64,000 nucleotides of DNA from contig NZ_CAMIIE010000005.1 in NCBI RefSeq assembly GCF_946222605.1, positions 30,092-94,091 on the forward strand, in the 5' to 3' direction. Shown here one piece after another: positions 32,861 to 42,678 of this stretch. The position numbers were made by a program, and so were the translations under genes. The notes beneath the pieces were generated by a model. That model did no database searches and was not told the origin of the DNA. It saw nothing but the letters and a program-made list of their open reading frames with translations. Each line of letters begins with the position of its first letter. Position 1 is the first letter of the stretch. The DNA is from an uncultured Acidocella sp. GTDB taxonomy: Bacteria; Pseudomonadota; Alphaproteobacteria; Acetobacterales; Acetobacteraceae.

Positions 32861-32909
32861 TCTTTCATGCCGAACCGTATGTATACTGATTAAAACATCC
32901 GTATACCGG

Positions 32910-34856
<1,947 letters not shown>

Positions 34857-35162
34857 GTCGGCGGTCCTCCTCTTTGTTTTTGTATGCGCGTCTTATCACA
34901 AAATTCCGGAGACCGCGCCATCCATGATCCGTTCTGGCGCATTCCGTTACAACCAGGCGTCGCGGCGCCCCATGGTTTACGCAACGCTGCCCCGCAAGAT
35001 CGTTGACAAAACTTCATGTTTCTGTGCCTGCTTGGCGCGGCAATCGACTTTGGACTTGACTTCGGCTCCCGCGCTCCCGCTGCTGGACGCAGACAAGGCA
35101 GACCACGGTTGTCCCGGCCAGTTTGGCCGGGCTGGTGAAACGTTTGAGGAGCGACGAAGACT
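34857..35162. other. Divergent regulatory gap acs / cspA
   Basis: 306 bp without a credible gene. It must carry the acs promoter (minus) and the cspA promoter with its leader (plus). A TTGACA lies at 35003-35008, but no good -10 follows at 17 bp. GAGGAG at 35148-35153 is the cspA ribosome site. A long untranslated leader, normal for cold-shock genes, would fit the space. Confidence 0.5.
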
Positions 35163-35366
35163 ATGCCGATCGGTACCGTGAAATGGTTCAATACGACCAA
35201 GGGTTTTGGGTTCATCGTGCCGCAGGATGGCGGCAAGGATGTGTTCGTGCACATCACCGCCGTGCAGTCCGCCGGCCTGCGTGGCCTGAATGAAGGCCAG
35301 AAGGTCAGCTTCGACATCACCAAGGAGCGCGGCAAGGATGCCGCCGTGAACATCAAGGCGGTCTAA
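35163..35366 (+). CDS. cspA: Cold-shock protein, CspA family
   Basis: A 67-residue single cold-shock domain that binds single-stranded RNA and DNA. Both RNP motifs are present: RNP1 KGFGFIVP and RNP2 VFVHITAV. It begins MPIGTVKWFNTTKGFG. It works as an RNA chaperone, often at low temperature or on entry to stationary phase. The gene stands alone between a long leader region and a strong terminator at 35385-35411. Several paralogues are usual in alphaproteobacteria. Confidence 0.97.
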   Translation: MPIGTVKWFNTTKGFGFIVPQDGGKDVFVHITAVQSAGLRGLNEGQKVSFDITKERGKDAAVNIKAV

Positions 35367-35384
35367 GCCAGCCTGGTTCGCGTC

Positions 35385-35411
35385 AACGCCGCCCCTCCGG
35401 GCGGCGTTTTT
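35385..35411 (+). terminator. Intrinsic terminator of cspA
   Basis: ACGCCGCCC / GGGCGGCGT stem around CTCC followed by TTTTT, 18 bp after the cspA stop. It may also serve the convergent class II aldolase gene, which ends at 35415. Confidence 0.92.
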
Positions 35412-35414
35412 GTA

Positions 35415-36056
35415 TCAATTTCCCGTGTTCGGCCGGTAGGCGGTGGCGAACTGGTCCTGTGCGTCCTGGATCTCCTGATCCGAGAGCAGCACCGGCCCGC
35501 CCGCCTGCAGGGACAGCAGATATTGCTGCGCCAGCACTTCCAGCTCGCTCGCCGCCGCCAGCGCCGCATCCACATCCTGGCCCACCGCCAGCGCGCCGTG
35601 ATTGGCCATCAGGCAGGCCCGCCGTCCCTCCAGCGCGCGCAGCACCGCCGTCGACAATTCCGCCGTGCCGAACAGCGCGTAATCCGCGCAGCGCACATCG
35701 CCGCCGCCAAAGCGGGTGACCATGTAATGGCAGGGCGGAATCGCGCGCCGCGCCATGGAAAGCGCGGTGCAATAGGGCGCGTGATGATGCACCACCCCGC
35801 CCACCTCCGGGCGGGAGAGATAGATGTCCAGATGAAAGCGCCATTCGGATGAGGGGCGGAAGCGGCCTTCAAAACTGCCATCCGGGCGCAGCAGCGGGAT
35901 CATCTCCGGGGTCAGCGCCCCATAAGGCACCGCCGAGGGGGTGATGAGAATGCCGCCCTGCGTGCGCAGCGAGACATTGCCGGAGGTCCCCACCGCCAGC
36001 CCGCGCGCCGCCATCTCCCGCGCCGCACGGATCAGCGCCTGCGCCTGCGCGCTCAC
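35415..36056 (-). CDS. Class II aldolase/adducin family protein
   Basis: A 213-residue zinc-dependent aldolase-fold protein related to L-fuculose-1-phosphate and L-ribulose-5-phosphate enzymes. Zinc ligands are in VVHHHAPYCTA (HHH) and the late His in MANHGALAVG; the acidic residue is in SSEWRFHLD, and TSGNVSLR is the N-terminal substrate loop. The start is GTG at 36056, overlapping the upstream gene's stop as GTGA, which indicates coupling; a longer frame from 36167 runs in a wrong frame of that gene. Substrate is unknown; it could act on a methylthioribulose- or fuculose-type sugar phosphate. Confidence 0.88.
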   Translation of the reverse strand: MSAQAQALIRAAREMAARGLAVGTSGNVSLRTQGGILITPSAVPYGALTPEMIPLLRPDGSFEGRFRPSSEWRFHLDIYLSRPEVGGVVHHHAPYCTALSMARRAIPPCHYMVTRFGGGDVRCADYALFGTAELSTAVLRALEGRRACLMANHGALAVGQDVDAALAAASELEVLAQQYLLSLQAGGPVLLSDQEIQDAQDQFATAYRPNTGN

Positions 36057-36940
36057 GAGGCGGGAGCGAGATGCAGGTTGGGCGAGATTTTCAGCGCCGT
36101 GCCGGTCCAGCGCAGCGCCAGCGTGGTCTTGCTGACCGGCGCGGTGGCGAACTGCCCGGCGGCACAAGCACGCTTGGCATCCTTGGCGCTGACATAGCTC
36201 AGCGTGGCGCTGGCGCCGTCTTCGGCCGGGGTGAGGCCGTCGATCCCCAGCGCCACCGCCTCGCCGTCCTCAAGCCCCTGGCAATTGGCGTTGGGGGTCA
36301 TGGTGCCGCGCAGATCGCGCGCCGCCAGCACCGCCGGCTTCTCGCCGCCCGGCGGCGGCAGGGAGAGCAGCGAAAGCCGGCTATCCGCCTCGCCCTGCGC
36401 CTCGTCGCTATAGAGACAGACGAATTTCGCCCGCCCGGTCGGGACCAGCGAGACGCAATGCGCCGCCTGCCCGCCCGGATACCAGCCTTTCAGTTGCCAA
36501 TGATCCGCCGCGCGGACGAACAGAATGCCGCCACCGAAATTATTCACATGCGGCTCGAAGCTGCCGGCATAGGTCACATAGGCCTCGTCCGCCGTGGCGC
36601 TGGTGAGATGGCCGATGACCACGCTCTTCAGCGTGATGCCCAGCCCCAGCCCGGCGCCGCCATAATCCTGGGTGGGATAGCCCCGCAGGCTGGCGCATTG
36701 ATGCGCATAGCCGCCCCCGGCCCCGCTGGCGCCGCCGCAGACCAAGGGTAGGAACGCCGCCTGCTCGGCAGCGCTCAAGGCGCGCGGGTTGTGATTTTCC
36801 GCTGCCGCCGGGGTGGGCAGTGCCTGGGTGGAGCCGCCCTGCCCGGCGCTGCCACCGGGCTGGTTTTGATGCGGCAGGAACAGGAACAGCCCTGCCGCAA
36901 TGATCACGACCAGGGAAAACAGAGCGGCGAGGCGCTTCAT
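36053..36940 (-). CDS. Membrane-anchored periplasmic protein of unknown function
   Basis: A 295-residue protein from the ATG at 36940, preceded by CGGAG; the ATG at 36967 has no such site. One N-terminal hydrophobic helix (LAALFSLVVIIAAGLFLFLP) is followed by a low-complexity Gly/Ser/Pro linker and a beta-rich domain of about 220 residues with several cysteine pairs (LVCGGA, HQCAS, HCVSL, FVCLYS). No catalytic motif was recognised. Its stop overlaps the GTG of the class II aldolase gene, so the two are co-translated. The functional link is unclear. Confidence 0.75.
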   Translation of the reverse strand: MKRLAALFSLVVIIAAGLFLFLPHQNQPGGSAGQGGSTQALPTPAAAENHNPRALSAAEQAAFLPLVCGGASGAGGGYAHQCASLRGYPTQDYGGAGLGLGITLKSVVIGHLTSATADEAYVTYAGSFEPHVNNFGGGILFVRAADHWQLKGWYPGGQAAHCVSLVPTGRAKFVCLYSDEAQGEADSRLSLLSLPPPGGEKPAVLAARDLRGTMTPNANCQGLEDGEAVALGIDGLTPAEDGASATLSYVSAKDAKRACAAGQFATAPVSKTTLALRWTGTALKISPNLHLAPAS

Positions 36941-37032
36941 CAAAAACTCCGGATTCGGTCCAATCACCGCTTTGCCGGGTTTCCCGGCTTCGGTAAACAG
37001 GAGGCAATTTAAGCTTTTGGAAAGGAAGCCAG

Positions 37033-37602
37033 ATGGTGCTTCGGCGTGGCCTGCTTGCTGCGTTCCCCGCCCTGCTCTCCGGCTGCGCCAGCTGGCAGGC
37101 GCCGGGCTTTCATCTGCCCCCGCTCCCCCCCGCCCCGCCGGGCCCCTATCGGCTTGGCCCCGGCGATGCGCTGAATCTGCGTGTGTTCGACCAGGAGCAG
37201 ATGTCCGGCAGCTATCATGTCGATGATGGCGGCAATATCGACCTGCCCTTGCTGGGGCTGGTGCAGGCGGGAGGCTTGAGCACCGACGCGCTGGCCAAAG
37301 CCATCGCCAGCCAGCTGCAGGCCCGCCAGCTCATACTGCACCCCTCCGTGGCGGTGGAGATTGCCACCTACCGGCCCTTCTACACGCTGGGCGAGGTCAC
37401 CACCCCCGGCCCCTACCCATACCGCCCGGGCATGACAGTCCTGACCGCGATTTCCATTGCCGGCGGGTTCACTTACCGGGCTGAGACAGCCTATGTGGGA
37501 GTGACGCGTACGATCGGCAGCAAGGCTGCCCAATATCGGGCGCCGACCACAGCAATGGTTCTGCCGGGTGATGTCATCACAGTCTTTGAGCGCCGCTTCT
37601 GA
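37033..37602 (+). CDS. Wza-like polysaccharide export lipoprotein
   Basis: A 189-residue protein with a lipoprotein signal (RRGLLAAFPALLSGC, lipobox LSGC). The poly-export domain (about 37-115) starts PYRLGPGDALNLRVFDQEQ and a single SLBB-like segment follows (FYTLGEVTTPGPYPYRPGMTV). This is the minimal Wza/KpsD outer-membrane exporter layout. AAAGGAAG precedes the ATG. The last 32 nt overlap the MFS transporter start. No Wzc-type kinase or polymerase lies beside it; the big glycosyltransferases are 5 kb away. Confidence 0.9.
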   Translation: MVLRRGLLAAFPALLSGCASWQAPGFHLPPLPPAPPGPYRLGPGDALNLRVFDQEQMSGSYHVDDGGNIDLPLLGLVQAGGLSTDALAKAIASQLQARQLILHPSVAVEIATYRPFYTLGEVTTPGPYPYRPGMTVLTAISIAGGFTYRAETAYVGVTRTIGSKAAQYRAPTTAMVLPGDVITVFERRF

Positions 37603-38770
37603 GCCGACCAGCGGGAACATTCCCCGCACCACCGCGCTCGCTTTGGTCGTCGCCGGCTATGTGACCTTCGTGAATATGTGGTGCACCCAGGCAATCCTGC
37701 CGGTGCTGGCGCAAAGCCTGCACGTTTCGCCGGCGCTGACCGGCTACACCGTCACCGCGCCGCTGATCGCCACCGCCGCGATGGCGCCGCTGATCGGGAT
37801 GCTCTCGGACCGGTTCGGCCGGCGCGTCTTCATTCGCGGCGCGGCGCTGCTGCTGATCATCCCCACTTTGCTCGCCGCCATGGCCAGCTCGCTGCCGATG
37901 CTGATCGCCTGCCGGTTCCTGCAAGGGCTGCTGCTGCCCTTCATCTTCACGGTCACCATCGCCTATATCAGCGACGAGATGAGCCCGGCCAACGCGATGA
38001 AGATGGTGGGCATCTATACCTCCGGCACCATCACCGGCGGGTTTTCCGGGCGGCTGATCGTCGGTTTCGTCACCGCGCTGACGCATAATTGGCGGATCGG
38101 GTTTCTGGTGATCGGGCTGATCACGCTGGCGGCGGCGCTGATCATCACCTTCATGCTGCCACGCGAGGCGCGCTTCAAACCCACCACGGGCGTCGCCGGG
38201 GCGCTGGCCTCCTTTCCCAACCATCTCTCCAACAAGCGGCTGCTCGGCACCTATGCGGTGGGGTTCGGGGTGCTGTTCTCGCTGGTCAGCGTCTTCACCT
38301 TCATCAATTTCCGCCTGGCCGAGGCGCCCTATAATATGGGCCCGGCGGCGCTGGGGGCGATTTTCGTGGTCTATCTCGGCGGCGTGGCGGCAAGCCCGGT
38401 GGCCGGACGGCTGGGCGCGAAGATGAACCGGCAATGGCTGATGGCGGGCTGCACCGGGCTGATCCTGCTCGGGCTGGCGCTGACCCTGGCCAGCCCGCTC
38501 TGGATGATCGCGCTCGGGCTGCTGCTGATCTGCTTCGGGGTGTTTCCGCAGCAGACGCTGGCGACCGGCTTCATCGGCATCGCCGCGCGCGGGGCGAAAT
38601 CCACCGCCGTCGGGCTGTATGTCACCGCCTATTATATCGGCGGCAGCTTCGGCGGCATCATCCCCGCCGCCGCCTGGCACAGCGCCGGCTGGATCGGCTG
38701 CGCCGCCATCACCGCTTTGGTGCAGCTGCTGATGCTGGGCTTCGCCTGGAAGAGCTGGAAAGCCGCCTGA
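37571..38770 (+). CDS. MFS transporter, DHA1-type
   Basis: A 399-residue, 12-helix major facilitator protein. The motif A loop GMLSDRFGRRVFIRG is intact between helices 2 and 3, and the N-terminus has VNMWCTQAILPVLAQSL. It resembles the YnfM / multidrug-efflux branch. Its start (ATG 37571, or GTG 37568) lies inside the end of the Wza-like gene, so expression is probably coupled. Substrate is unknown. It ends before a 3' hairpin module shared with the convergent dihydroorotase gene. Confidence 0.9.
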   Translation: MSSQSLSAASEPTSGNIPRTTALALVVAGYVTFVNMWCTQAILPVLAQSLHVSPALTGYTVTAPLIATAAMAPLIGMLSDRFGRRVFIRGAALLLIIPTLLAAMASSLPMLIACRFLQGLLLPFIFTVTIAYISDEMSPANAMKMVGIYTSGTITGGFSGRLIVGFVTALTHNWRIGFLVIGLITLAAALIITFMLPREARFKPTTGVAGALASFPNHLSNKRLLGTYAVGFGVLFSLVSVFTFINFRLAEAPYNMGPAALGAIFVVYLGGVAASPVAGRLGAKMNRQWLMAGCTGLILLGLALTLASPLWMIALGLLLICFGVFPQQTLATGFIGIAARGAKSTAVGLYVTAYYIGGSFGGIIPAAAWHSAGWIGCAAITALVQLLMLGFAWKSWKAA

Positions 38771-38820
38771 TCAGCCCGGGGCCTCCGGCATGGGGCGCTC
38801 CTCTCGCCGGACGGAATCTC

Positions 38821-38848
38821 TGGGGGTGTTTTTGGAAAAACACCCCCA
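38821..38848. terminator. 3' hairpin module between convergent genes
   Basis: TGGGGGTGTTTTTGG / AAAAACACCCCCA, a near-perfect palindrome followed by GACCCCCCAAAAACTTTT. It is the third example in the window of the same layout (compare 17571 and 23321). Confidence 0.65.
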
Positions 38849-38864
38849 GACCCCCCAAAAACTT

Positions 38865-40190
38865 TTATGACCTGAAGCGCACGGCCTGGCCCTGCGGTTC
38901 GCCGGTCACCTGGCCTTCATACATCACCACCTGGCCACGGATGATCGTGGCCATCGGCCAGCCGGTGCAGGCCACGCCGTCGAACGGCGTCCAGCCGCAT
39001 GGGCTGGCGATCCAGCTATTCTCGATGGTGCGCCTGGCCTTCAAATCCACCACCGAGAAATCCGCGTCATTCCCGGTCACGACCCGGCCCTTGCCGATGG
39101 CGCCATAGATCCGCGCCGGACCCTCGGCCATCAGCTGGGCGAGGCGCAGCAGCGAAAGCCGGCCCTCATTCACCTGGGAGAGCATCAGCGGCAGGCTGGT
39201 CTGCACGCCGGTCAGCCCGGCGGCGGTGGCGGGCCAGGGCTTTTCCTTGGCCGCACGCGGATGCGGCGCGTGATCGGAGCCGATATTATCCACCGTGCCA
39301 TCGGCGACGGCGGCCCAGGCGGCATCCATATGGCGCTTGTCGCGCAAAGGCGGGTTCATCACCGCATAGGGGCCAAGGCGCTCATACACATCCGGCGCGC
39401 ATTGCAGCAGATGGTTCACCAGCACCTCGCAGCCCACCAGATCCTTATGCGCCTTCAGGAAGGCGAACTCCTCGGCGGTGGAGACGTGCAGAATATGCGC
39501 CGGGCGGCCGGTGCGCGCGGCAATCGCGGTGATACGGCGCGTGCCCTTGAAGGCGCATTCCTCATCGCGCCAGACGAAATGGTCGCTATACGGGCCGCCA
39601 CCCTCGAACTGCGCCTTACGCGCCTGCAGCCGCTCCTCATCCTCGGAATGGAAGGACACGCGCCGGCGCCCCGAGCGCATCAGCCGCTCGATGCTCGCAT
39701 CGTCGGCGACCAGCAGATTGCCGGTGGAGGAGCCGGCGAAGACCTTCATCGCGCAGACGCCCGGCAGGCTCTCCAGCGTGCCGGTCTCGTCCAGATTATC
39801 CATGGTGGCGCCGGCGAACAGGCCCATATCGCACCAGGCATGGCCGGCGATATAGTCATGCTTGGCGGTCAGGCTCGCAACATCCACGCCCGCCGGGTTG
39901 GTGTTGGGCATGTCGAAACAGGCGGTCACCCCGCCCAGCACCGCGCCGAGCGAGCCCGAGCGCATATCCTCCACCCCCTCGACCCCGCCTTTGCCGCCAT
40001 CGCGGAAATGCACATGCGGGTCGATGATGCCAGGCAGCACATGCAACCCGGCGGCGTTGAAGCGCTCAGCCGACGCCCCGAGATTTTTGCCGATGGCGGC
40101 GATCTTGCCGTCTTTCACGGCGACATCGGCCACCGCCTCGCCCCAGGGGAGAACCAGCGTGCCGTTTTCCAGGATCAGATCATAGCTCAT
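38865..40190 (-). CDS. pyrC: Dihydroorotase (class I amidohydrolase)
   Basis: A 441-residue cyclic amidohydrolase. Metal-binding motifs in order: DPHVHFRDGG near residue 60, the bridging carboxylated lysine in CAMKVFAGSSTG, FHSEDEERL, ILHVSTAEEF and the catalytic Asp in IGSDHAPHP. This is the class I dihydroorotase pattern, making dihydroorotate for pyrimidine synthesis; hydantoinase or allantoinase are the alternatives, but DMPNTNP and the DxHxH spacing favour PyrC. It lies 8 bp after the GT9 gene's stop coordinate on the same strand, an odd pairing with no other pyr gene near. Confidence 0.88.
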   Translation of the reverse strand: MSYDLILENGTLVLPWGEAVADVAVKDGKIAAIGKNLGASAERFNAAGLHVLPGIIDPHVHFRDGGKGGVEGVEDMRSGSLGAVLGGVTACFDMPNTNPAGVDVASLTAKHDYIAGHAWCDMGLFAGATMDNLDETGTLESLPGVCAMKVFAGSSTGNLLVADDASIERLMRSGRRRVSFHSEDEERLQARKAQFEGGGPYSDHFVWRDEECAFKGTRRITAIAARTGRPAHILHVSTAEEFAFLKAHKDLVGCEVLVNHLLQCAPDVYERLGPYAVMNPPLRDKRHMDAAWAAVADGTVDNIGSDHAPHPRAAKEKPWPATAAGLTGVQTSLPLMLSQVNEGRLSLLRLAQLMAEGPARIYGAIGKGRVVTGNDADFSVVDLKARRTIENSWIASPCGWTPFDGVACTGWPMATIIRGQVVMYEGQVTGEPQGQAVRFRS

Positions 40191-40198
40191 GGCAATTC

Positions 40199-41092
40199 CT
40201 ATAAGCCGAGAAGCGTGAATGCGGCAGAGGCGACAGCCTCAACACTGAGCCCCGCCATCGGCGCCTCGCCCTCCGGGCCAGGGGCGATGGCGGTGGCGGT
40301 GCGCGGCCCAGCCGGGGCATATTCGCTGGCGCGTGAGCGGCCGAACAGCCCCAGCGTGGGGGTGCCGGCGGCGGCGGAGAGATGCATCAGACCAGAATCA
40401 TTGCCGACAAACAGACAGGCCCGGCGCAGGCAGGCGGCGGCCTCCGGCAGCGAGAGCGTGCCGACCAGATTGATCGCCCCAGGCAGCGCCGCCAGCACCG
40501 GGGCGGCCAGCGCCGCCTCGGCAGCCTCCGGCCCGCCGAACACGGCGGCGCGAAGCCCGGGCATGCGGGCGGATAATTCATAAAACAAATCTATGAATCG
40601 CTGCGCCGGCCAGATCTTGCCCTCCCAGTTCGCCGTCGGCGCCAGGGCGAGGATCGGGCCCTCGCCGAGCAGGCGCAGCGCCTTGGCATCGTCCTCCGGC
40701 GCGGTCCAGGCGACGGGCAGCGGCGGCGGGGTGAAGCCCAGCGCGGTGCCCAGCTGCATATAGCGCCGCCCCGGCCGGCGGCCGCCCTTGAGCATGTGGC
40801 GCTTGCGCACGGCCAGCGCCAGGGTGATGGCGGAGCCGCGCACATCCACCGCGATATCCCAAACATGCGGGGCCAGCTTGGTCCAGAGCCGCAGCCAATG
40901 CCGGTCGAAGCGCTCTTTTTCAAAAACGATCAACCGTTCCAGCGCCGGAAACCGGGTGAACACCCCCTCCGCCACGGTACCGCAGGCGATGGTGAAACGC
41001 GCCTGCGGATATTTCAGCCGCAGCGCTTCCAGAATGCCGCAGGAGATCACGGCGTCGCCAATCCGCGACGAGGTTATGAACAGGATATTCAT
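40199..41092 (-). CDS. Glycosyltransferase family 9 (heptosyltransferase-like)
   Basis: A 297-residue GT-B enzyme. It starts at the ATG at 41092, MNILFITSSRIGDAVIS, the classic GT9 N-terminus where a catalytic Asp follows RIG. The C-terminal donor site has CLFVGNDSGLMHLSAAAGTPTLGLFG, cited in part: GNDSGLMHLSAA. GT9 enzymes add heptose or similar sugars to the lipopolysaccharide core in the cytoplasm before export. It is divergent from ygfZ (80 bp) and upstream of pyrC on the same strand. Confidence 0.9.
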   Translation of the reverse strand: MNILFITSSRIGDAVISCGILEALRLKYPQARFTIACGTVAEGVFTRFPALERLIVFEKERFDRHWLRLWTKLAPHVWDIAVDVRGSAITLALAVRKRHMLKGGRRPGRRYMQLGTALGFTPPPLPVAWTAPEDDAKALRLLGEGPILALAPTANWEGKIWPAQRFIDLFYELSARMPGLRAAVFGGPEAAEAALAAPVLAALPGAINLVGTLSLPEAAACLRRACLFVGNDSGLMHLSAAAGTPTLGLFGRSRASEYAPAGPRTATAIAPGPEGEAPMAGLSVEAVASAAFTLLGL

Positions 41093-41172
41093 GTAACAGC
41101 GCCTGTAGCCTGCCCTGGCGGCGGCGGCAAACCGCTCTTGCCGTTCGCGCCGGGCGCGCCCATTTTGCCGGC

Positions 41173-41988
41173 ATGAGCAGCATCGCGCATCTGCCGCATC
41201 GCGGCGTTCTGGCACTCACCGGCCCCGAGCGTGTGCCCTTCCTCAACGGTCTGGTCAGCAACGATGTCGCCCGGGCCGGGCCGGGGCAGGCCGTGTGGGC
41301 GGCGCTGCTCACCCCGCAAGGCAAATATCTTGTCGATTTCTTCATTCTCTCGGATGGCGAGCAGCTGCTGCTGGACATGCCGCGCGCCGAGATCCCGGCT
41401 CTGGCGCAGAAGCTGCGGCGGATGAAGCTGCGCAGCGCGGTGGAGATCGAGGATGTCTCCGCGGATCTGCATGTCTATGCCGTCTGGGGCGGCAGGCCGC
41501 CGCAAATCCCGCTGACCGCGGCCGATCCGCGCCTGCCCGAGGCGGGCTATCGCTGCCTGTCCGAGGAGATGATCGCCGCCAACGCCACGCCGGAGGACTA
41601 TGCCGCGCACCGGATCGGGCTCGGCCTGCCGGACGGCCCGCCGGATCTGGAGCCGGAGAAGAGCCTGCTGCTGGAAGCCGGGTTCGAGGAGCTGGGCGGG
41701 GTGGATTTCGAAAAAGGCTGCTATATGGGCCAGGAGCTGACAGCGCGCACGAAATATCGCGGGCTGATCAAGCGCCGGCTGCTGCCGGTGCGCCTTGCCA
41801 CGCCCGGCCTGCCGCCTGGCACGCCGATCCTGGCGGAGGGCCAGGAGGTCGGCACGCTGCGCTCCAGCGCCGGCGATCTGGCATTGGCGACGCTGCGGCT
41901 GGATGCGTTGAACAAGGCGCTGGAGGCCGATGGCGCCCGGGTGACGCCGTTGCCGATGAGCTGGATCAGGCTGCCCAGCTTATCCTGA
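41173..41988 (+). CDS. ygfZ: Folate-binding protein YgfZ (Fe-S cluster maintenance)
   Basis: A 271-residue protein related to glycine-cleavage T-protein. The signature KGCYMGQELTARTKYRG, with its redox-active Cys, is complete near residues 180-196. Early residues contain RGVLALTGPERVPFLNGL. YgfZ uses folate to maintain certain iron-sulfur enzymes. It converges with the two-repeat protein gene (9-bp gap) and is divergent from the GT9 gene. Confidence 0.95.
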   Translation: MSSIAHLPHRGVLALTGPERVPFLNGLVSNDVARAGPGQAVWAALLTPQGKYLVDFFILSDGEQLLLDMPRAEIPALAQKLRRMKLRSAVEIEDVSADLHVYAVWGGRPPQIPLTAADPRLPEAGYRCLSEEMIAANATPEDYAAHRIGLGLPDGPPDLEPEKSLLLEAGFEELGGVDFEKGCYMGQELTARTKYRGLIKRRLLPVRLATPGLPPGTPILAEGQEVGTLRSSAGDLALATLRLDALNKALEADGARVTPLPMSWIRLPSLS

Positions 41989-41997
41989 ACGGGCGCC

Positions 41998-42474
41998 TCA
42001 GGCGCGCTCGGCCATGCGGGCGGGCAACCGCACCACGGCGGCGCTGGGGCCATCACGCAGCACCGACCAGCCTTTATGCGGCATACGCCCCTCGAGAAAT
42101 CCAGAATGATGGAAATGCGACGTTGCCGAGGCGATAGCCCCGTTGGCGATCGCCTCGGCGACGTCGGGATATTCTGCCAGATACCATGCCTCATCGACAA
42201 GCACCGGGCGCGGCAAACGGTTTTCGAAGTAACCGGCAGCGATATAATGCGCTCTTCCGGAGGCAAGCCTTCCAGCGGTAACGGCCTCCGCCACATCCGC
42301 ATTGGCCGCGAGATACCAAGCCTCATCCACCTCGACCATTTCCAGCACGGCACGGATGAGGCCAAATAATTTTTCCTCGCGCAGCTCGACATAATGCCCA
42401 ATCTCGGAACCGCTATCAGCCATCAAATAGCTGTAGGACCGCATCGATACCACCTGGGATTGCATTGTGCTCAT
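41998..42474 (-). CDS. Protein with two WYL..YPDVA-type repeats
   Basis: A 158-residue protein. Residues about 47-88 and 92-133 are tandem repeats of one module: VDEAWYLAANADVAEAV...HYIAAGYFENRLP and VDEAWYLAEYPDVAEAI...HFHHSGFLEGRMP (quoted with gaps). This module is found on diverse bacterial surface and glycosyltransferase proteins, where it is thought to be a small helical unit. There is no signal peptide. The gene faces away from the giant glycosyltransferase with a 204-bp AT-richer gap, and probably shares its regulation. Function unknown. Confidence 0.8.
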   Translation of the reverse strand: MSTMQSQVVSMRSYSYLMADSGSEIGHYVELREEKLFGLIRAVLEMVEVDEAWYLAANADVAEAVTAGRLASGRAHYIAAGYFENRLPRPVLVDEAWYLAEYPDVAEAIANGAIASATSHFHHSGFLEGRMPHKGWSVLRDGPSAAVVRLPARMAERA

Positions 42475-42678
42475 GTAACGAATGAACCATGCCTTACAGC
42501 GCGATTCAAGTTATAATTCCGCAACGCAGCATACAATTTCGTTACATGCTGCGCATTCGAAGGAATTTCGTGTAATTTCCGATATGTGCTCTTGAGTGTC
42601 GCGGGCCGATGGTCAAAAACTGAGCCCGAATACCGGGCCTGATGACGGCGCCGGCATGGTCCGACGAACGGAGATTTG
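42475..42678. promoter_or_regulatory. AT-rich divergent gap before the giant glycosyltransferase
   Basis: 204 bp between two divergent genes, clearly AT-richer than the coding DNA around it, with several AT-rich blocks (TTATAATTC near 42511, GTTACATG near 42542). It likely holds both promoters; exact elements cannot be assigned by eye. GGAG at 42670-42673 is the glycosyltransferase ribosome site. Confidence 0.4.

Noticed and set aside
35003..35031. TTGACA as a sigma-70 promoter for cspA
   Set aside because: At the expected 17-bp spacing the -10 position reads GCCTGC, which is unlike TATAAT.
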